Shown here: positions 5,731 to 6,420 of the stretch, in pieces
Position numbering within the stretch: position 1 is the first letter of the stretch
Layout: the number at the start of each line of letters is the position of its first letter
DNA from: Microcaldota archaeon
GTDB taxonomy: Archaea; Micrarchaeota; Micrarchaeia; Norongarragalinales; UBA97
Reading direction: 5' to 3'
DNA length: 6,420 nt
NCBI GenBank assembly: GCA_016217775.1
Contig: JACRGG010000028.1
Location: forward strand, 1 to 6,420
Notes under the pieces: generated by a model
Databases searched by the model: none
The model's input: the letters and a program-made list of their open reading frames with translations, nothing else
Told to the model about the DNA's origin: nothing
Position numbers and translations under genes: made by a program

Positions 5731-5976
5731 CTAGTCCTCGTCGCCTTTGCCGAACGCGTTGAAGAACCCGTACATAAACACTATCGCGAATAAAAGGTAC
5801 CTAAACCAGGCGTACGGTACTGCGACTAGCATTATTACTATTGTAGTGACTATCAGCGCGAGTATCTTGTTCTTGATGAAGTCCCCGGAGAGCTGCTTGT
5901 ACAACCCGAAGAAAGAGAGGATCAGGACGACTACGCTAAAGTCCTCCCAAAAATCGAGTGCAATCAATTCAATCAT
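5731..5976 (-). CDS. Small membrane protein, three hydrophobic segments (81 aa), unknown function
   Basis: Not recognised. Starts at the ATG at 5976; the best upstream match to a ribosome site is a weak GTGA about eight bases before it. Residues about 13-28, 37-54 and 57-74 are predicted membrane helices, separated by a short polar loop (YKQLSGDFIKNK). The protein ends in an acidic GKGDED. It is the first gene of the close-packed minus-strand series, lying 37 bases before the 92-aa gene. Upstream are TATA-like boxes at 6041-6034 and 6021-6014 that could start the whole operon. A plain open frame on the opposite strand (5747-6085) overlaps it but has no membrane or ribosome-site support. The stop is TAG. 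Confidence 0.75.
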   Translation of the reverse strand: MIELIALDFWEDFSVVVLILSFFGLYKQLSGDFIKNKILALIVTTIVIMLVAVPYAWFRYLLFAIVFMYGFFNAFGKGDED

Positions 5977-6013
5977 ATTTTTTTCACGGCCTGTTTTCTT
6001 CCCGCTAGTAAAC

Positions 6014-6041
6014 TATTATAGGGCATTCACTCGTATAAAAA
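6014..6041 (-). promoter_or_regulatory. TATA-like boxes upstream of the minus-strand membrane-protein operon
   Basis: On the minus strand, TTTTTATA (6041-6034) and CTATAATA (6021-6014) both resemble archaeal box A. Initiation 25 or so bases downstream would fall near 6012 or 5992, giving leaders of about 35 or 15 nt before the ATG at 5976. Which is used, if either, cannot be told. The upper one lies at the edge of the hairpin-rich block and may have come with it. Confidence 0.4.
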
Positions 6042-6055
6042 TCATCCCTAACCGC

Positions 6056-6075
6056 AGGGGGGAGAAATCCCCCCT
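6056..6075. repeat. Perfect 8-bp G6/C6 hairpin with a GAAA tetraloop
   Basis: AGGGGGGA (6056-6063) and TCCCCCCT (6068-6075) form a perfect stem closed by GAAA, a stable GNRA loop when the plus strand is RNA. The same G6 tract can instead pair with 6099-6109, so two folds compete. Confidence 0.7.
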
Positions 6076-6117
6076 TCAGTTTTAGGCTAATCCAGATTCC
6101 CCCCTGTGGCGAGCATA

Positions 6118-6137
6118 CCCTCGCTTTCAAACGAGGG
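6118..6137. repeat. CCCTCG/CGAGGG hairpin
   Basis: CCCTCG (6118-6123) and CGAGGG (6132-6137) form a six-pair GC-rich stem with an eight-base loop. It is followed 17 bases later by eight T residues (6154-6161), so a plus-strand RNA could end there. Confidence 0.6.
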
Positions 6138-6172
6138 AGGAATCGTAACATAATTTTTTTTACCTCAAAGAA

Positions 6173-6195
6173 ACCCACGCCTTTAGGCGTTGGGT
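6173..6195 (+). repeat. Terminal hairpin with bulged T, IS200/IS605 right-end-like
   Basis: ACCCACGCC (6173-6181), loop TTTA (6182-6185), then GGCG-T-TGGGT (6186-6195). Nine base pairs form, with a single unpaired T at 6190 on the 3' side. This bulge position and the following TTCA (6198-6201) match the known form of IS200/IS605 right ends. Confidence 0.55.
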
Positions 6196-6198
6196 AAT

Positions 6199-6405
6199 TC
6201 ATCTTCTCGCGCGCTTTTTTCCCCTAGGCCTCGCGCTTTTTCCCCGGAGTTTTTCAAGGGATTCCTCATCGATTTTCCTCCCCAGCTTCCACAACCCGAT
6301 GAGAAAATCGCCTTCGTACATTACCGCCAATGCAAGCGCGCCCACGAAGAACCCCGCCATAAACCAGTAAAAGACTTTCTCGACAACGAAGTAACCGCCC
6401 TTCAT
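6199..6405 (-). CDS. Single-pass membrane protein with strongly basic tail (68 aa), unknown function
   Basis: Not recognised. Starts at the ATG at 6405, with GGGGAG immediately upstream (a rather short spacing) and a TAATG arrangement that would let an upstream gene's stop overlap this start; that gene would lie beyond the right edge. Residues about 10-30 form one membrane helix (aromatic, then Gly/Ala/Val-rich). Residues 34-40 (FLIGLWK) could be interfacial. Residues 44-68 are a soluble helix ending in a very basic KSARPRGKKRARR, which suggests a cytoplasmic tail touching nucleic acid or acidic lipid. Its stop codon TGA (6201-6199) coincides with the end of the hairpin element, so the original C-terminus may have been longer. 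It is separated from the next membrane gene by about 220 bases of non-coding structured DNA. Confidence 0.65.
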   Translation of the reverse strand: MKGGYFVVEKVFYWFMAGFFVGALALAVMYEGDFLIGLWKLGRKIDEESLEKLRGKSARPRGKKRARR

Positions 6406-6420
6406 TAACTCCCCGCCGCC

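Larger units (their letters stand above)
6041..6201 (+). mobile_element. Probable remnant or non-autonomous IS200/IS605-type element (structured, non-coding)
   Basis: The block contains no convincing gene but a dense set of hairpins. From left to right they are a G6/C6 stem with a GAAA loop (6056-6075), a CCCTCG/CGAGGG stem (6118-6137), a T8 run (6154-6161), and a terminal hairpin (6173-6195) of nine pairs with loop TTTA. The terminal hairpin has one extra T (6190) midway up its 3' side, and the sequence ends TAATTCA. IS200/IS605 ends are known to be imperfect hairpins recognised by TnpA, including an extrahelical T on the 3' side, with a short cleavage tetranucleotide just beyond. The layout also resembles the 3' part of TnpB elements that yields omega (reRNA) RNA. 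No tnpA or tnpB is present in the window. The left boundary is a guess and no matching left-end hairpin is seen. Confidence 0.4.

Noticed and set aside
5747..6085. Plus-strand open frame opposite the 81-aa gene
   Set aside because: No ribosome site, no recognisable domain, and it crosses both the membrane gene and the hairpin block. The minus-strand reading gives a coherent membrane protein.
6005..6202. Minus-strand open frame of 65 codons across the hairpin block, with its ATG overlapping the preceding stop (ATGA)
   Set aside because: The encoded peptide is simply a translation of the hairpins and C6/G6 tracts. It has no ribosome site, domain or membrane pattern. The ATGA overlap is interesting but is explained by the element's end.
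1..6420. CRISPR array
   Set aside because: No set of regularly spaced identical repeats of 23-37 bases is present. The only tandem repeat is short, degenerate and without spacers.

Overview
The window looks archaeal. It carries most of a family B DNA polymerase of the archaeal replicative type. Upstream of several genes are AT-rich TATA-like (box A) sequences at archaeal spacing, together with GGTGA/GGAGG-type ribosome binding sites, TTG starts and oligo-T tracts after genes. The many short, unrecognised membrane proteins and the compact layout would fit a small-genome (DPANN-like) archaeon. That lineage guess is an inference and cannot be settled from this window.

Layout. (1) Positions 1-2171, plus strand: polB, open at the left edge, with all exonuclease and polymerase motifs intact, no intein, and a C-terminus that ends inside what looks like a minimal PCNA-binding motif. 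(2) 2172-2485: a gene-free stretch of about 310 bases. It holds a short degenerate tandem repeat, T-rich and hairpin terminator candidates, and then an AT-rich promoter region. (3) 2486-3829, plus strand: a regulator-like protein with an AlbA_2 (Schlafen-type) domain, a HATPase_c_4 domain and a winged-helix end. It is probably made from a leaderless transcript, and it is visibly more AT-rich than its neighbours, which suggests acquisition by transfer. (4) 3929-4312, plus strand: a small soluble helical/coiled-coil protein with a TTG start and a clear Shine-Dalgarno. (5) 4313-4357: a short convergent terminator zone. (6) 4358-6405, minus strand: five consecutive small membrane proteins, read from right to left (68, 81, 92, 132 and 198 aa). 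The last four are close together and probably form one operon; none is recognisable by family.

Between the first and second of these membrane genes (5977-6198) lies a non-coding block rich in hairpins. One has the architecture of an IS200/IS605 right-end hairpin, with a mid-stem extra T on the 3' side. A G6 tract nearby can pair with either of two C6 tracts. I read this as a decayed IS200/IS605-type non-autonomous element, or a transposon-derived structured RNA, that landed in the membrane-protein locus. It may supply the stop codon of one gene and promoter sequence for the next.

The most interesting material is the minus-strand small-membrane-protein locus with its structured insertion, and the T7 tract at the start of the 198-aa gene, where one base decides which start codon is in frame.
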